This document shows, one piece after another, positions 13,638-23,245 of a stretch of 64,000 nt of DNA (position 1 is the stretch's first letter; every line of letters begins with the position of its first letter). Both the position numbers and the translations under genes were made by a program. Below the pieces are notes generated by a model. That model made no database searches. It was not told the origin of the DNA and was given only the letters and a program-made list of their open reading frames with translations. This DNA comes from Hellea balneolensis DSM 19091 (GTDB lineage Bacteria > Pseudomonadota > Alphaproteobacteria > Caulobacterales > Maricaulaceae), in contig NZ_AUAC01000004.1 of the NCBI RefSeq assembly GCF_000428525.1, forward strand, positions 124,001 to 188,000, given 5' to 3'.

Positions 13638-14739
13638 ATCCGCAGGATGAGTCCAGTTCGGCGATCCAGCTTTCCAAAAGCTTGGCACCCTCATGATGCG
13701 TTAAGCTACGCCCCAGTTCCGGCATCATCGCGCCGGGATCCCGGGTTTCCATACGGTAAAGCATAATAGAGTCTTGGGGCTTACCGGGATGAATATCATA
13801 TTTTCGGCCGCCCGTTCCGCTGCCCGCTGCGACGGCATTTTTACAAATACCTAAATGCGGCGCACTTTGATTGTCTGGATTAAGATGAAGGCCCGACGTA
13901 TCAGCAGGGCCAACAGGATTATGGCAATGCGCGCAATTTATATCAAGATAGGCGCGCACACGCCCTTCAAGAGGCACGTCAACATTATCCCAGACCGCGC
14001 TGCGGGGCCGCTTTATCGGAGCCTTATCTAGATAAGCTAGATCAATCCACTTATCGAGCTGGTTCATTGCGCCTTCGGCATAGGCATAGTCACCATTTAA
14101 ATGGCGCGCTTTAGGCCCGATAGGGGATATCACACGCGTTGTATTATTTGGCGCATGGCATCCTGCGCATTGGTTCATATTCGGCACTGCATAATTAAAA
14201 GGCGTCAATGCGCCATCATCCGATAAAGTCAGCTTCACGATATCGCCAATGCGGGTCAGCTTCGCTTCTGTTTCCTCGTCATTCCAAACATAAGACAGAG
14301 GCTCCCAACCTGCCTCTCGGCGCACCAAAAGACGGGTTTCTATCAGGCGGTTTTTAGACAACTCCAACCCGGCCAAAGAGGTAACAGGCTGAATATCTTT
14401 TTTCTTAAAAACAAGATCGCCTTCACCAGCAGGATAATAAAAAGTCTTTGAAATCACCGTTCCGACAGGGAAGCTTAAGATATCGTCTTGTTGATATTGC
14501 GCCGCCATGCCGCCCGGCATCCAAATTGTACGAAGCTTATGAGCGTAATCTGTGAAAAGCGGTGTATTAAGTGAATAGGGCAGAACGCCCTCTCCTAAAT
14601 CTAGCTGTCCATTCTTAGCGCTTAAAATCCCCCATTCGCTAAGGCTCACAGGGTTTTCGGATGAGTGAAATAGGGGCGTTACTTTTTTAGCGCCGCACCC
14701 CGACAGTATTAAAGCAACAAATAAGATCCACGGCCTCAT
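13636..14739 (-). CDS. Diheme c-type cytochrome-like lipoprotein of the HNE_0200 / SO2930 family
   Basis: 367 residues with a short lipoprotein signal (LSGCG) and two haem c motifs, CAGCH in the middle and CAHCH further on, so an exported electron-transfer protein anchored to a membrane. Family members (named after Hyphomonas HNE_0200 and Shewanella SO2930) occur with, or fused to, a secreted parallel beta-helix protein, and that partner is encoded directly upstream here with 12 bases between the genes. The function of the pair is not known; the haems suggest redox chemistry on or next to a polymer bound by the beta-helix. Starts at ATG 14739. Confidence 0.85.
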   Translation of the reverse strand: MRPWILFVALILSGCGAKKVTPLFHSSENPVSLSEWGILSAKNGQLDLGEGVLPYSLNTPLFTDYAHKLRTIWMPGGMAAQYQQDDILSFPVGTVISKTFYYPAGEGDLVFKKKDIQPVTSLAGLELSKNRLIETRLLVRREAGWEPLSYVWNDEETEAKLTRIGDIVKLTLSDDGALTPFNYAVPNMNQCAGCHAPNNTTRVISPIGPKARHLNGDYAYAEGAMNQLDKWIDLAYLDKAPIKRPRSAVWDNVDVPLEGRVRAYLDINCAHCHNPVGPADTSGLHLNPDNQSAPHLGICKNAVAAGSGTGGRKYDIHPGKPQDSIMLYRMETRDPGAMMPELGRSLTHHEGAKLLESWIAELDSSCG

Positions 14740-14751
14740 TTAGCCAAGACC

Positions 14752-15963
14752 TTATTCGGCCGAGGCAAGCGAGATGGCGGGTAGCGGGTCAAGCTTACAG
14801 CTAAATGGCTCAGCTTCGACGCGCGGGTTTTTATTACCGCCTGGCATATCTGCGTTTAACACCTGAACGTCATCTTGAATGCAAATTTGCGCGCTTTCCA
14901 ACGCGTCATTGATATACCCGTCCCAAAGCACATCAGGAAACTTACCCTTTAATCCAAATATAGCCGTCTTTAGCGCCTTCAGTTCAAGCCCGTCTGGTTT
15001 GTCACCACCCCCAACATAGCGGTTACTGTGGAGACTGATCTGCTCAGGATAAGGATCAAATGTCTCTTCCATGCCTTTATCCCCGTAATTGGAGGTAAAG
15101 ATGGACGAAATAATGACATTAGCGGTTCTGTGATCTCTGATGTCATTATTGAAAATTTCGACTTTATCATGAGAGTTGACCACCACACCGGAGCCGGCAG
15201 GAATACTGGCCACGGGAGTGCCTTTATGGCCAAAATTTTTCGTATTGTTCCCATAGATCTCATTTTCATAGACCCGCACATTCGCGCCATATTGCATCAG
15301 GTTCGGCATATTAAAGACCAGAATGCCGCCCGTATTATTCACCGCAACATTATTATAAACATCCGCATCTTGTGTGTTTTCAATCTCGATTCCTGCGACA
15401 TTAAATTCAGCCCTGTTATTGCGCACAACAACATTTTTGGACTGCCCCACATAAATGCCCGCATCAGCCGCCGCGATCGCCACGCAGCCTTCGATCAGGA
15501 CATTAGTCGTTTGAACGGGGTAAAGCCCGTAAGCGCCATTTTTCGTATCCGGTCCATTTGTCCATTCTGTGCGGACATTGCGAAAGACAATATTATCGCC
15601 TTCATTGACTTTAATCGCGTCACCCACAGAATCTTCAACAGCGAGATCTTCGATGGTGAAATCCGAAGCGGTAACCAATAAACCTTCCGCGCCTTGCACT
15701 TGGTTCTTGAAACTCAATATCGTTTTATCCATCCCCGCGCCGCGAATGGTAACGCCGTCCACAGTCAGGCTAAGGCCCCGGTCAAAGGAAAATGTCCCTT
15801 CAGGAATGGTGATCACGTCGCCCGGTTTGGCGTCAATAAGCTGCGTGAGTAATATGTCTTGATAGCTTTTATCACCGGATGTTTCAGGCGGCGTCTCTGC
15901 GGCACACGCCGTAAGTACCGTGATTGCAGAAAACGCTAAAATCGATCCTTTAAATCTCATCAT
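14752..15963 (-). CDS. Right-handed parallel beta-helix lipoprotein, partner of the diheme cytochrome
   Basis: 403 residues from the ATG at 15963, which has an AAGGGGA site; a longer frame upstream lacks one. Signal peptide with lipobox LTAC. The body contains repeated turns of the form 'V.V.NN.A..N..GI.I.NT..' (roughly residues 60-330) typical of right-handed beta-helices that bind or cleave polysaccharide. No catalytic residues can be identified with confidence. It is the first gene of a two-gene operon with the diheme cytochrome, an association described for this family in several proteobacteria without a known function. Confidence 0.85.
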   Translation of the reverse strand: MMRFKGSILAFSAITVLTACAAETPPETSGDKSYQDILLTQLIDAKPGDVITIPEGTFSFDRGLSLTVDGVTIRGAGMDKTILSFKNQVQGAEGLLVTASDFTIEDLAVEDSVGDAIKVNEGDNIVFRNVRTEWTNGPDTKNGAYGLYPVQTTNVLIEGCVAIAAADAGIYVGQSKNVVVRNNRAEFNVAGIEIENTQDADVYNNVAVNNTGGILVFNMPNLMQYGANVRVYENEIYGNNTKNFGHKGTPVASIPAGSGVVVNSHDKVEIFNNDIRDHRTANVIISSIFTSNYGDKGMEETFDPYPEQISLHSNRYVGGGDKPDGLELKALKTAIFGLKGKFPDVLWDGYINDALESAQICIQDDVQVLNADMPGGNKNPRVEAEPFSCKLDPLPAISLASAE

Positions 15964-16036
15964 ATTCCCCTTTTTGTTTTCTTTGAAACTGGCGGGTTTT
16001 AGAGAGAAGGTCAATACGGCTTAAGGCAACTCACAT

Positions 16037-17098
16037 CTATCCGAGCTTAAACCTCTCATCTGTTTCGTCGTCCATAATCATCTTTGTGATTAAATTCCCT
16101 GATCCCGCACAGAGTGTCCAACCCATATGGCCATGCCCTGTATTCACCCATAATCCGGGAACGTCCGTTCCGCCAATATAAGGACGTCCTGCTTTGGACA
16201 TAGGGCGTAAGCCTGACCATATTTCGGTCGCGGGTTTAAGCTCGCGCATGACCTGCGGCGCAAGTTCACACCAGCGTTGGAGCAAGGGCCTCGCGCTGGC
16301 TTGGTTAATAGTGCCCGATAGGCGTAATTGATCCTCGAACACTGTCATGGCCGAATGTGATTGCGCGTCCATAAGAGGAGCGAAGGGCAGTTGCATGTCT
16401 GGCTTTTCAAAATTCACAGCAAATCCGCGCAAAGGCGTCATAGGAATATCGATATCAAGCGCCGCTAACAGCTCCGGGCTTTGCGGTCCTGCAGCAATTA
16501 CAATGTGATCACTTTGAAAGACGTGTCCTTTCATCTGAGCCGTCACGCCTTGATGCCCGCGCCGAATACGAAGATCTGGAGCGTCATATATAAAGGTCGC
16601 GCCGCGGTTTTTCAGGTCAGCCTCAAGAGCCAAGGCATAATCTCGCGCATTCCCCCAAAGGTCCGTTTCGAAATAAAGTGCAGGATGACCCAATGTAGCC
16701 TCAGCATCTAAGACAGCGCGGGAGACCACACCCTCTTCATCATAGCGCTTTTGGGCCTCGCGCGCAGACATCATATCAGGATAGATCTTATAACAGCCAG
16801 GAACTGGATTATCTTTGAAAAGTCCCAAGGAGATCAAACTGTCTTGTAAGAGCGTGCGGGACGTCAACGCCAGCTCATGAACTGAACGTAAAGCGCCTGA
16901 CCGCATAGGACTGGCTACGTTCCAAGGGCGTGATTGACTAGGGTGTATCATCCCAGAATTTGCGTAACTTGTTCCTCTGGCTGGTCCGGAACGGGCCTCT
17001 ATAACGGTGACACCGCACCCGCGGGACAACAGAGCGTCAGCCGTAGAAAGCCCGATCAAACCGGCCCCGACGATTAAGATATCTAAGCGCTTTGGCAT
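16037..17098 (-). CDS. FAD-dependent D-amino-acid dehydrogenase-like oxidoreductase
   Basis: 353 residues from the ATG at 17098, chosen because of its GGCGGAG site and because MPKRLDILIVGAGLIG then places the FAD-binding GAGLIG at the very start, as in the DadA/DAO family. The C-terminal GLRPMSKAGRPYIGG and the NTGHGHMGWTLCAGSG segment are typical of D-amino-acid dehydrogenases, which pass electrons from D-amino acids to the quinone pool at the inner face of the membrane. No dadX racemase is nearby, so the physiological substrate stays open; sarcosine- or glycine-oxidase-like activity is an alternative. It diverges from the carboxylesterase gene. Confidence 0.82.
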   Translation of the reverse strand: MPKRLDILIVGAGLIGLSTADALLSRGCGVTVIEARSGPARGTSYANSGMIHPSQSRPWNVASPMRSGALRSVHELALTSRTLLQDSLISLGLFKDNPVPGCYKIYPDMMSAREAQKRYDEEGVVSRAVLDAEATLGHPALYFETDLWGNARDYALALEADLKNRGATFIYDAPDLRIRRGHQGVTAQMKGHVFQSDHIVIAAGPQSPELLAALDIDIPMTPLRGFAVNFEKPDMQLPFAPLMDAQSHSAMTVFEDQLRLSGTINQASARPLLQRWCELAPQVMRELKPATEIWSGLRPMSKAGRPYIGGTDVPGLWVNTGHGHMGWTLCAGSGNLITKMIMDDETDERFKLG

Positions 17099-17205
17099 AA
17101 CTCCGCCTATATCAATAAACGCGCTTAGATAAAGACTGATTTGCATCTTTTCGGGCTTCTGTGCCATGGTCGGCGAAGTATAGTTTAAAACACATGAAAG
17201 CCTGA

Positions 17206-18957
17206 ATGATGTCCGCCATTAAAAATATTCTACTAGGAAGCCTCATCTTAGGATTAGCCGCATGCGGGACGAAAGAAAAAATTACGCCCGATGCTCTAAT
17301 CAGCACCCCGCAGGGCCCTGTTCAAGGCGTGAGCACCGATGATGACGGGATTTATAATTTTAAAGGCCTTCCTTTTGCGGCCCCGCCCGTCGGTGATTTA
17401 CGCTGGGCCGCCCCAAAGTCCGCCGAAAACTGGCAAGAGACTTATCTCGCCGATACATTTGGCAATCGCTGCATGCAGCCCTCTGATGTTGAAGGGGGTT
17501 TCTTCAACCGCTTGATTGAAGGACATGGACTTGGTAGTTTCAAGAACTTCTTGATTACCCGCGCCGTTGCCGCTCAAAAACCTTCTCCTATGAGCGAGGA
17601 TTGCCTTTATCTAAATGTGCGGACAGGAAACCTCCCCGGGGATGATGTGGCAGTAAAAGAGCCCCAACCCGTTATGGTCTGGATTCATGGCGGCGGGCAC
17701 CAATTTGGGTCCAGTGATTTTAACTATTATCAAAACAATGCGCTGGTGAAAAACGGCGTGGTGCTTGTCACTATTAACTACCGACTAGGGGCCATGGGAT
17801 ATATGGCCCATCCCGAGCTTTCAAAAACTGACCCCAATAGTGTCTCGGGCAATTACGGAACACTTGACCAGATTGCCGCGCTAAAATGGGTAAAAGACAA
17901 TATCAGCGCTTATGGCGGCGATCCTGATAACGTCACAATATTTGGCGAAAGCGCAGGTTCATGGTCCGTGACCGAAATGATGGCAAGCCCCTTAGCCGCA
18001 GATCTGTTTCACAAAGCCATAGGACAAAGCGGGGCCTCATCATATCATATGGGTCAAATGGAGGGCGATGGCGTCGGCTGGCCAAGCGGCTATAAGACAG
18101 GTTCAAAAGTTGCCTCTGCCCTTGGATTTGAAACGCCCACAGCAAAGCAATTGCGGGCAGTACCGGCGAAAGAGCTGCAAAATATCGTTACGGAAGAGAT
18201 GAGTGAAGGCTTTCACCATATCAGAGACGGATATGTCTTCCCTGAGAATGTCGGCCTCGCCTTTGCCAAGGGCGCATATAATAAAGTCCCAATGCTTTTC
18301 GGATATAACTCCGATGAAGGCACGCTCTTCTTCCCAGATGACACGCAGCCCACGGTATGGCTACCTGATGTAACACCCGGCGACAAAGCTCAGTTAGAAA
18401 CGAAATTGTCCGAGGCGTTTCCAGATAATGCTAGTCAAATTATCGATCTATATGATTTGGACTCAAACTTTACTGAGGGCGGAACCCAAATGATGGGCGA
18501 TGAAATATTTGGTGTAAATATTCGCTATGTCGCCCAGCAAAATGAGGCCCATGGCGAAGATAGTTTCCTCTATTTTTTCTCTCGCATTCCCCCCAGTGAA
18601 AAGCAAACATTAGGCGCATTTCACGCCGCCGAAATACCCTTTGTTTTTGGCAGTCACGAACCCGTTTTGGGACTATCAGATGATGATAAGGCTCTGACAG
18701 ATTTGATGCAGAATTACTGGGTCAATTTTGCGAGAACGGGAAACCCAAATGGTGATGGATTACCGGGCTGGCCAAAGCATGATGGTCAAAACTGGATGCA
18801 TTTTAGTGCCAATACAGGACTGAAATCTGGATCAGAAAGTGGTATTCGCCAAGAAAAACTGGATGCACTTCAGGAAGGGCTTATGGTGAAGTTAAAGGCC
18901 CTGGACAGCGCTCAAAATCCACCTCAAATGGAGGCGCCGACGGCCGCACCCAATTAA
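17206..18957 (+). CDS. Type B carboxylesterase, predicted lipoprotein
   Basis: 583-residue alpha/beta hydrolase of the carboxylesterase/cholinesterase family. It starts with a lipoprotein signal (LGLAACG). The oxyanion-hole motif HGGGHQFG, the nucleophile elbow GESAGSWS, the acid-bearing NSDEGTLFF segment and the catalytic His in GAFHAAEIPFVFG are all present in the right order. The expected cysteine in SEDCLYLNV is conserved. The likely role is ester cleavage of small substrates in the periplasm. Two adjacent ATG codons at 17206 and 17209 are possible starts. It converges on the nitrilase gene with seven bases between the stops. Confidence 0.93.
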   Translation: MMSAIKNILLGSLILGLAACGTKEKITPDALISTPQGPVQGVSTDDDGIYNFKGLPFAAPPVGDLRWAAPKSAENWQETYLADTFGNRCMQPSDVEGGFFNRLIEGHGLGSFKNFLITRAVAAQKPSPMSEDCLYLNVRTGNLPGDDVAVKEPQPVMVWIHGGGHQFGSSDFNYYQNNALVKNGVVLVTINYRLGAMGYMAHPELSKTDPNSVSGNYGTLDQIAALKWVKDNISAYGGDPDNVTIFGESAGSWSVTEMMASPLAADLFHKAIGQSGASSYHMGQMEGDGVGWPSGYKTGSKVASALGFETPTAKQLRAVPAKELQNIVTEEMSEGFHHIRDGYVFPENVGLAFAKGAYNKVPMLFGYNSDEGTLFFPDDTQPTVWLPDVTPGDKAQLETKLSEAFPDNASQIIDLYDLDSNFTEGGTQMMGDEIFGVNIRYVAQQNEAHGEDSFLYFFSRIPPSEKQTLGAFHAAEIPFVFGSHEPVLGLSDDDKALTDLMQNYWVNFARTGNPNGDGLPGWPKHDGQNWMHFSANTGLKSGSESGIRQEKLDALQEGLMVKLKALDSAQNPPQMEAPTAAPN

Positions 18958-18964
18958 GCCAGGC

Positions 18965-19912
18965 CTAATCCTCGCTATCGAAACTGACAAGGCTTTGGCG
19001 TGTGCGATTCACGATCAGCCGGGTAACTTCAGGACGTGAATAATGCCCTGACGGATCGAAATTTTGACGCTCCCGGCGCACAAATGCGGGATCCAAGGTG
19101 CAATAGCGAATAGATTCCACGCCTATTTCCGGCGGCAATAACCATGTGCCGTCTGGATTGGCTACGCAGGACCCGCCATTGGCCGGCATAGCCCCTAAAG
19201 CCGCTTTAATCTCGTCTGCATAAGGCGTCTCTTCGCGCACATCCTCCGGCCTCATTATTGCGGAAACAGAGATAGAATAGCTGCGGCCCTCTTTGGCCAA
19301 TACTCGCGTTAAATCTTCGGTATTGCGGTCACTTCCTGGCCAACAGGCCACATGCAGATCTTCGCCTTGTGCATATAGCGCTGCGCGGGAGAGCGGCATC
19401 CAATTTTCCCAGCAATTCAGGCCGCCCACAGTAAATTCGCCGAGCTTATGCGTGACTAATCCATTTCCGTCCCCTGGCGACCAGACTAGCCGCTCTTCAT
19501 AAGTGGGCTGTAACTTACGGTGCACCGATTGAATGGTGCCGCCCGCGTCAATATAGACATAGCTGCAATAGAGTGAATGCCCTGAACGATCCCCTGCTCG
19601 TTCAATAATGCCTAAATAACAGGCCATTTTTGCGTCTTTTAGTGCCTTGCAAACATCCACTAAATGCCCTTTTTCAATCGTGACCGCTTGGTCAGAATAA
19701 TGGGCGAAAAGCTCTTTTTGTTTCGCGTCGTTAAATTTCGCCCCGCCAGTTCCATCAAGCCAAAAAGGGTAGCCAGGGACAAAGCCTTCAGAAAAAACAA
19801 TGAGGTCTGCATTTTCGGCCTTAGCAGAGGCGATAGCGCCAAGCACTTTGGTTAATCCTGCCTCGCGGCTAAGCCAGGCGGGAGAAAGCTGCGGTAGGGC
19901 GAGTTTAAGCAT
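18965..19912 (-). CDS. Aliphatic nitrilase-type carbon-nitrogen hydrolase
   Basis: 315-residue cytoplasmic enzyme of the nitrilase superfamily with the full Glu-Lys-Cys triad: Glu42 in VFSEGF, Lys133 in HRKLQPTYEERL and Cys167 in GGLNCWENW. The LNCWEN form and the HRKL.PTYEER segment are typical of true nitrilases, which hydrolyse nitriles to acids and ammonia, rather than of amidases. Length agrees with the family. The substrate is unknown. Stands alone on the minus strand, facing the esterase. Confidence 0.92.
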   Translation of the reverse strand: MLKLALPQLSPAWLSREAGLTKVLGAIASAKAENADLIVFSEGFVPGYPFWLDGTGGAKFNDAKQKELFAHYSDQAVTIEKGHLVDVCKALKDAKMACYLGIIERAGDRSGHSLYCSYVYIDAGGTIQSVHRKLQPTYEERLVWSPGDGNGLVTHKLGEFTVGGLNCWENWMPLSRAALYAQGEDLHVACWPGSDRNTEDLTRVLAKEGRSYSISVSAIMRPEDVREETPYADEIKAALGAMPANGGSCVANPDGTWLLPPEIGVESIRYCTLDPAFVRRERQNFDPSGHYSRPEVTRLIVNRTRQSLVSFDSED

Positions 19913-20032
19913 TGAAGTTCCTGATATTTAAAGGACTTACGAAACAATATTCACTGTTAATTAAGCCTGTTTGTAAACCGCGCGAAAAGCATTTTTTACT
20001 AGGCTGTCGCCAAAGCACAAGTGGGATAGCAT

Positions 20033-21484
20033 ATGTTAAAGAAATATTTACAAGACACATCTGGTAATTTTGGGATCATGTTTGGCTTAGCCGCCTCGGG
20101 ACTTCTAATGGCCGTTGGCGTTGCCGTCGATTATGCGGGAATGACAAGTCAGCGTTCAAAATTACAGAACTATATTGATGCGGCTGTGCTCGCAGCTGTG
20201 ACGTCAGACACAAAAGACCTCAATGAGCTTCAAAAAATTGTGGATGAGCGTATTGCTTTGCTGAATGTGGATGGATGGAACATTAAAGCGCCCGTTCGCT
20301 TTGATGGTGATGATTTGGTCATTGACGCCAAGTCAAAATATGATGCGGTTTTGATGGGACCGGCTTTAAAACTTTTGGGCAATGACCCCGAGGGCAAGCT
20401 GGGTGTGGGTACATCAACCGCGGCTCCTATGGTGTCTGAAGAAATGCTGAATATAGCCTTGGTCTTGGATACCACAGATTCTATGGAAGGGAGCAATATT
20501 GACGGCTTAAAACTCGCTGCAGATGAACTTCTGGATGACTTGCAAGCCTTTGGAGACAATGTTCAAGTGTCAATTGTCCCATTCGGACAATATGTAAATA
20601 TTGAATCACAACGCGGGAAGTCTTGGTTGGATCTCAGCCAAGAAGGCATGACTGATAACTATATTAACGAAGCCGTTGAGCAACAAAACGTCGTCACACC
20701 AAGTGTTTGCACACCTACGGGTAAGAAAATTCCAGGTGGGAAAAAATTTCGTGACGGCGTCGAAATTGGCCGGCATGCGGATCGCGATGAACAAACATGT
20801 ACAGACCCTGTTCTGGGGCCACCCACTACAGTTTACCGAAACTATCAGCGTAATTACCGATGGAATGGCTGTGCCGGGTCGCGTGACATGGGAGACAACA
20901 TTAAAGCCGCCTATAATGGAGTGAAAATCCCTGGGGCTATGGAAGTCTATTATACTGGCGATCTGACGCATACAGAGAGAAGCGCAAATTGCGGCGATGA
21001 AATGATGCCGCTCGGAAACGATTTCACGAAAATGAAAGGCTTGATTAGCGGTCTTTCGACATCTGGGGATACCTACCTACCAGCTGGCCTGATTTGGGGG
21101 TGGCGAACATTGATGCCATCAGCTCCTTTAACACAGGCCGCCTCTTCCCCTGACAAGACCCAAACGGTTATGATATTTATGACCGATGGATTTAACACAT
21201 TGTCTCAGGACGGCGTCTACCATGATGGATGGAATAGAGAAAACGGCATTGAAGTCGCGAGAGACATTTGCAAGAACATCAACGACGATAATATCTCTGT
21301 TTACACAGTCGCATATAATATGCCGACAATAGATGATGCAAATGAGACACGCGATCTTTTAAAACGATGTGCGTCAGATTCGTCAAAGAGTTTTGAAGCC
21401 AGAGATGCAGATCAACTTAAAGCGACCTTTAAAAAGATTGTAAATAGTCTTGGAACAGTGCGCCTTAAATACCGCCCAAGCTAG
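20033..21484 (+). CDS. TadG-like pilus-assembly protein with a von Willebrand A domain
   Basis: 483 residues. The N-terminus (MLKKYLQDTSGNFGIMFGLA) is the TadE/TadG-type membrane anchor with one hydrophobic segment at about residues 14-35. A von Willebrand A domain follows, with the metal-ion motif in the variant form DTTDSMEGSNI and a FMTDGFNT segment later. Such proteins act at the cell envelope with Flp/Tad pili. No other tad gene is nearby, so it is an orphan copy. About 14 Cys are scattered through the outer part, suggesting disulphides in the periplasm. Starts at the ATG at 20033. Confidence 0.82.
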   Translation: MLKKYLQDTSGNFGIMFGLAASGLLMAVGVAVDYAGMTSQRSKLQNYIDAAVLAAVTSDTKDLNELQKIVDERIALLNVDGWNIKAPVRFDGDDLVIDAKSKYDAVLMGPALKLLGNDPEGKLGVGTSTAAPMVSEEMLNIALVLDTTDSMEGSNIDGLKLAADELLDDLQAFGDNVQVSIVPFGQYVNIESQRGKSWLDLSQEGMTDNYINEAVEQQNVVTPSVCTPTGKKIPGGKKFRDGVEIGRHADRDEQTCTDPVLGPPTTVYRNYQRNYRWNGCAGSRDMGDNIKAAYNGVKIPGAMEVYYTGDLTHTERSANCGDEMMPLGNDFTKMKGLISGLSTSGDTYLPAGLIWGWRTLMPSAPLTQAASSPDKTQTVMIFMTDGFNTLSQDGVYHDGWNRENGIEVARDICKNINDDNISVYTVAYNMPTIDDANETRDLLKRCASDSSKSFEARDADQLKATFKKIVNSLGTVRLKYRPS

Positions 21485-21500
21485 AGCCTTTGCACTAATA

Positions 21501-21522
21501 GCAAGGCCGTGATAGGCCTTGC
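21501..21522 (+). promoter_or_regulatory. Hairpin immediately before the methyltransferase start
   Basis: GCAAGGCC, loop GTGATA, GGCCTTGC: a perfect 8-bp stem ending two bases before the ATG at 21525. There is no T run, so it may end the upstream mRNA weakly or hide the ribosome binding region of the downstream gene. Confidence 0.5.
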
Positions 21523-21524
21523 GC

Positions 21525-22139
21525 ATGGGTCTTTATAACAAACACGTCTTACCATTAGTCTTAGATAAGGCCTGCGGCATCAAACCGATCACCAAGCAGC
21601 GCGAGAAAGTGGTGCCTCTGGCAGAAGGTGTCGTGCTAGAGATCGGAATTGGGTCGGGTCAAAACCTGCCCCATTACGATGCGTCTAAAGTGACTAAGAT
21701 TATTGGTATTGACCCTGATGAGCATATTTGGAAACGCTCAGCAGCCCGAAGAAAAAACAGTCCGATAAACATAGAGCGCATAGGTTTATCAGGTGAGGAC
21801 ATTCCGCTTGATAATAACCAAGTTGATAGCGTGGTTGTAACATATTCGCTCTGCACTATTCCTGACCCCGTCAGAGCGCTTAAAGAAATGAAGCGTATTC
21901 TAAAACCTGGCGGAAGGATTTTATTCTCCGAACACGGCAAAGCCCCAGATGACGCCGTCAATAAATGGCAAAACCGCATCGATCCTCTCTGGAAGAAACT
22001 TGCAGGAGGCTGCCATTCAGGGCGCGATATCCCGGCGCTATTTACCCAAGCCGATCTGAAATTTGATGACCTTCAAGAAATGTATATCCCCGGCCCGAAA
22101 GTCTTGAGCTACAATTATTGGGGCGTTGCCAGGGCCTAA
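21525..22139 (+). CDS. Class I SAM-dependent methyltransferase
   Basis: 204 residues with the SAM-binding motif LEIGIGSGQN at about 38-47, an acidic IIGIDPDEH next strand and the VVTYSLCTIPDP motif IV. The C-terminal part has a histidine-rich GGCHSGRDIP loop as in UbiE/METTL7-like small methyltransferases. The substrate is not known. I use the ATG at 21525; a TTG six bases earlier is possible. Follows the TadG-like gene by 40 bases, with a hairpin in between. Confidence 0.85.
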   Translation: MGLYNKHVLPLVLDKACGIKPITKQREKVVPLAEGVVLEIGIGSGQNLPHYDASKVTKIIGIDPDEHIWKRSAARRKNSPINIERIGLSGEDIPLDNNQVDSVVVTYSLCTIPDPVRALKEMKRILKPGGRILFSEHGKAPDDAVNKWQNRIDPLWKKLAGGCHSGRDIPALFTQADLKFDDLQEMYIPGPKVLSYNYWGVARA

Positions 22140-22221
22140 TTATACCCCAAGATCATTTCAAAAATTTGGACAAATAGGACTCGCGCCTTATTCTGTAATG
22201 CTATAACACCACAGCCTTGTT

Positions 22222-23196
22222 ATGAGTACGCAGATCGATATATCGGAACAGGCGGATATGCCAGACAGGCGTGGACGTCCCGGACGGCTACCGCTTGAGG
22301 GGTCATCGCGAATAACCCGCCGCATTACAGCGATCGCGGTCTGTGTCGGTTTAGTCTTAGCCGTAGGAAAGTGGTTTGTTTGGCAAGAAAGCCACTCCGT
22401 AGGCATTCTTTCATCACTTGTTCATTCTGCTCTGGATTTATTCGGGGCTATTTCCAGTTTTTTCGCCGTCAGATATGCGGCTCGGCCGCCGGATGGTGAG
22501 TACCGTTTTGGACGCGGTAAAGCTGAGAGTTTCTCAGCCGTTTTCCAAATTTGTCTTATCGTGTTGGGAGCTTTCCACCTGATCGAGGAAGTCTTCCACC
22601 GCGTATCTCATCCTGAACACCTTGTGCAAGGCGGTTTTGCGATCGCCATGATGCTTGTCTTTATTGCAATCACGATCTGGCTTCTCATAGCGCAAAGCTG
22701 GGCTATTCGCGCGACAGGCTCCATTGCCGTCAGAGGGGATCGCGCTCATTATATGGCGGACCTTTTTGCGAATGTCTTTGTTATCCTGGGCATTGCGCTC
22801 TCAACATTTACGCCCTTCGTCTGGGCTGATGCCGCTGTAGGCGGATTAATGGCACTTTGGCTTTTATGGACAGCCTTCAAAATCGCAAAGCTGGCTTGGG
22901 CTCAACTTATGGACCAGGAACTAAACATCGAAGAACGTGCCTTGATCACGCGTCTGGCGCTACAAGACCCGCAAGTTCAGGCCGTTCATGACCTGCGTAC
23001 ACGCGCGTCAGGCCCTCATATTCATATTCAAATGCGTCTGGACTTAGATGACTCGATCTCACTTTCGGATACACATGATATTGTTTTGGCTGCGGAAAAG
23101 CGCATGATGGCCGCTTTCCAAGCCGCAGATATTTTAATTTACCCTCACCCGATAAGCTGCGAGCATAATCACGGAAATGAACATTTCCATAATTAA
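22222..23196 (+). CDS. Cation diffusion facilitator family transporter, probably zinc
   Basis: 324-residue inner-membrane metal/proton antiporter with about six transmembrane segments and a C-terminal cytoplasmic domain. The transport-site motifs are H68-S-A-L-D72 in TM2 and H176-Y-M-A-D180 in TM5. E. coli FieF has DSLVD in the first position, so this protein has an HD-HD set, associated in other CDF proteins with zinc over cadmium or iron selectivity. The C-terminal domain has HDLRTRASGPHIHIQMRL, the usual metal-sensing fold, and ends in a His-rich tail HNHGNEHFHN-like stretch. No regulator is adjacent. Confidence 0.92.
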   Translation: MSTQIDISEQADMPDRRGRPGRLPLEGSSRITRRITAIAVCVGLVLAVGKWFVWQESHSVGILSSLVHSALDLFGAISSFFAVRYAARPPDGEYRFGRGKAESFSAVFQICLIVLGAFHLIEEVFHRVSHPEHLVQGGFAIAMMLVFIAITIWLLIAQSWAIRATGSIAVRGDRAHYMADLFANVFVILGIALSTFTPFVWADAAVGGLMALWLLWTAFKIAKLAWAQLMDQELNIEERALITRLALQDPQVQAVHDLRTRASGPHIHIQMRLDLDDSISLSDTHDIVLAAEKRMMAAFQAADILIYPHPISCEHNHGNEHFHN

Positions 23197-23245
23197 GTGT
23201 ATCTGCATTAAGGACTCGTTACCCATATTTTTGTAATGTGACGTA

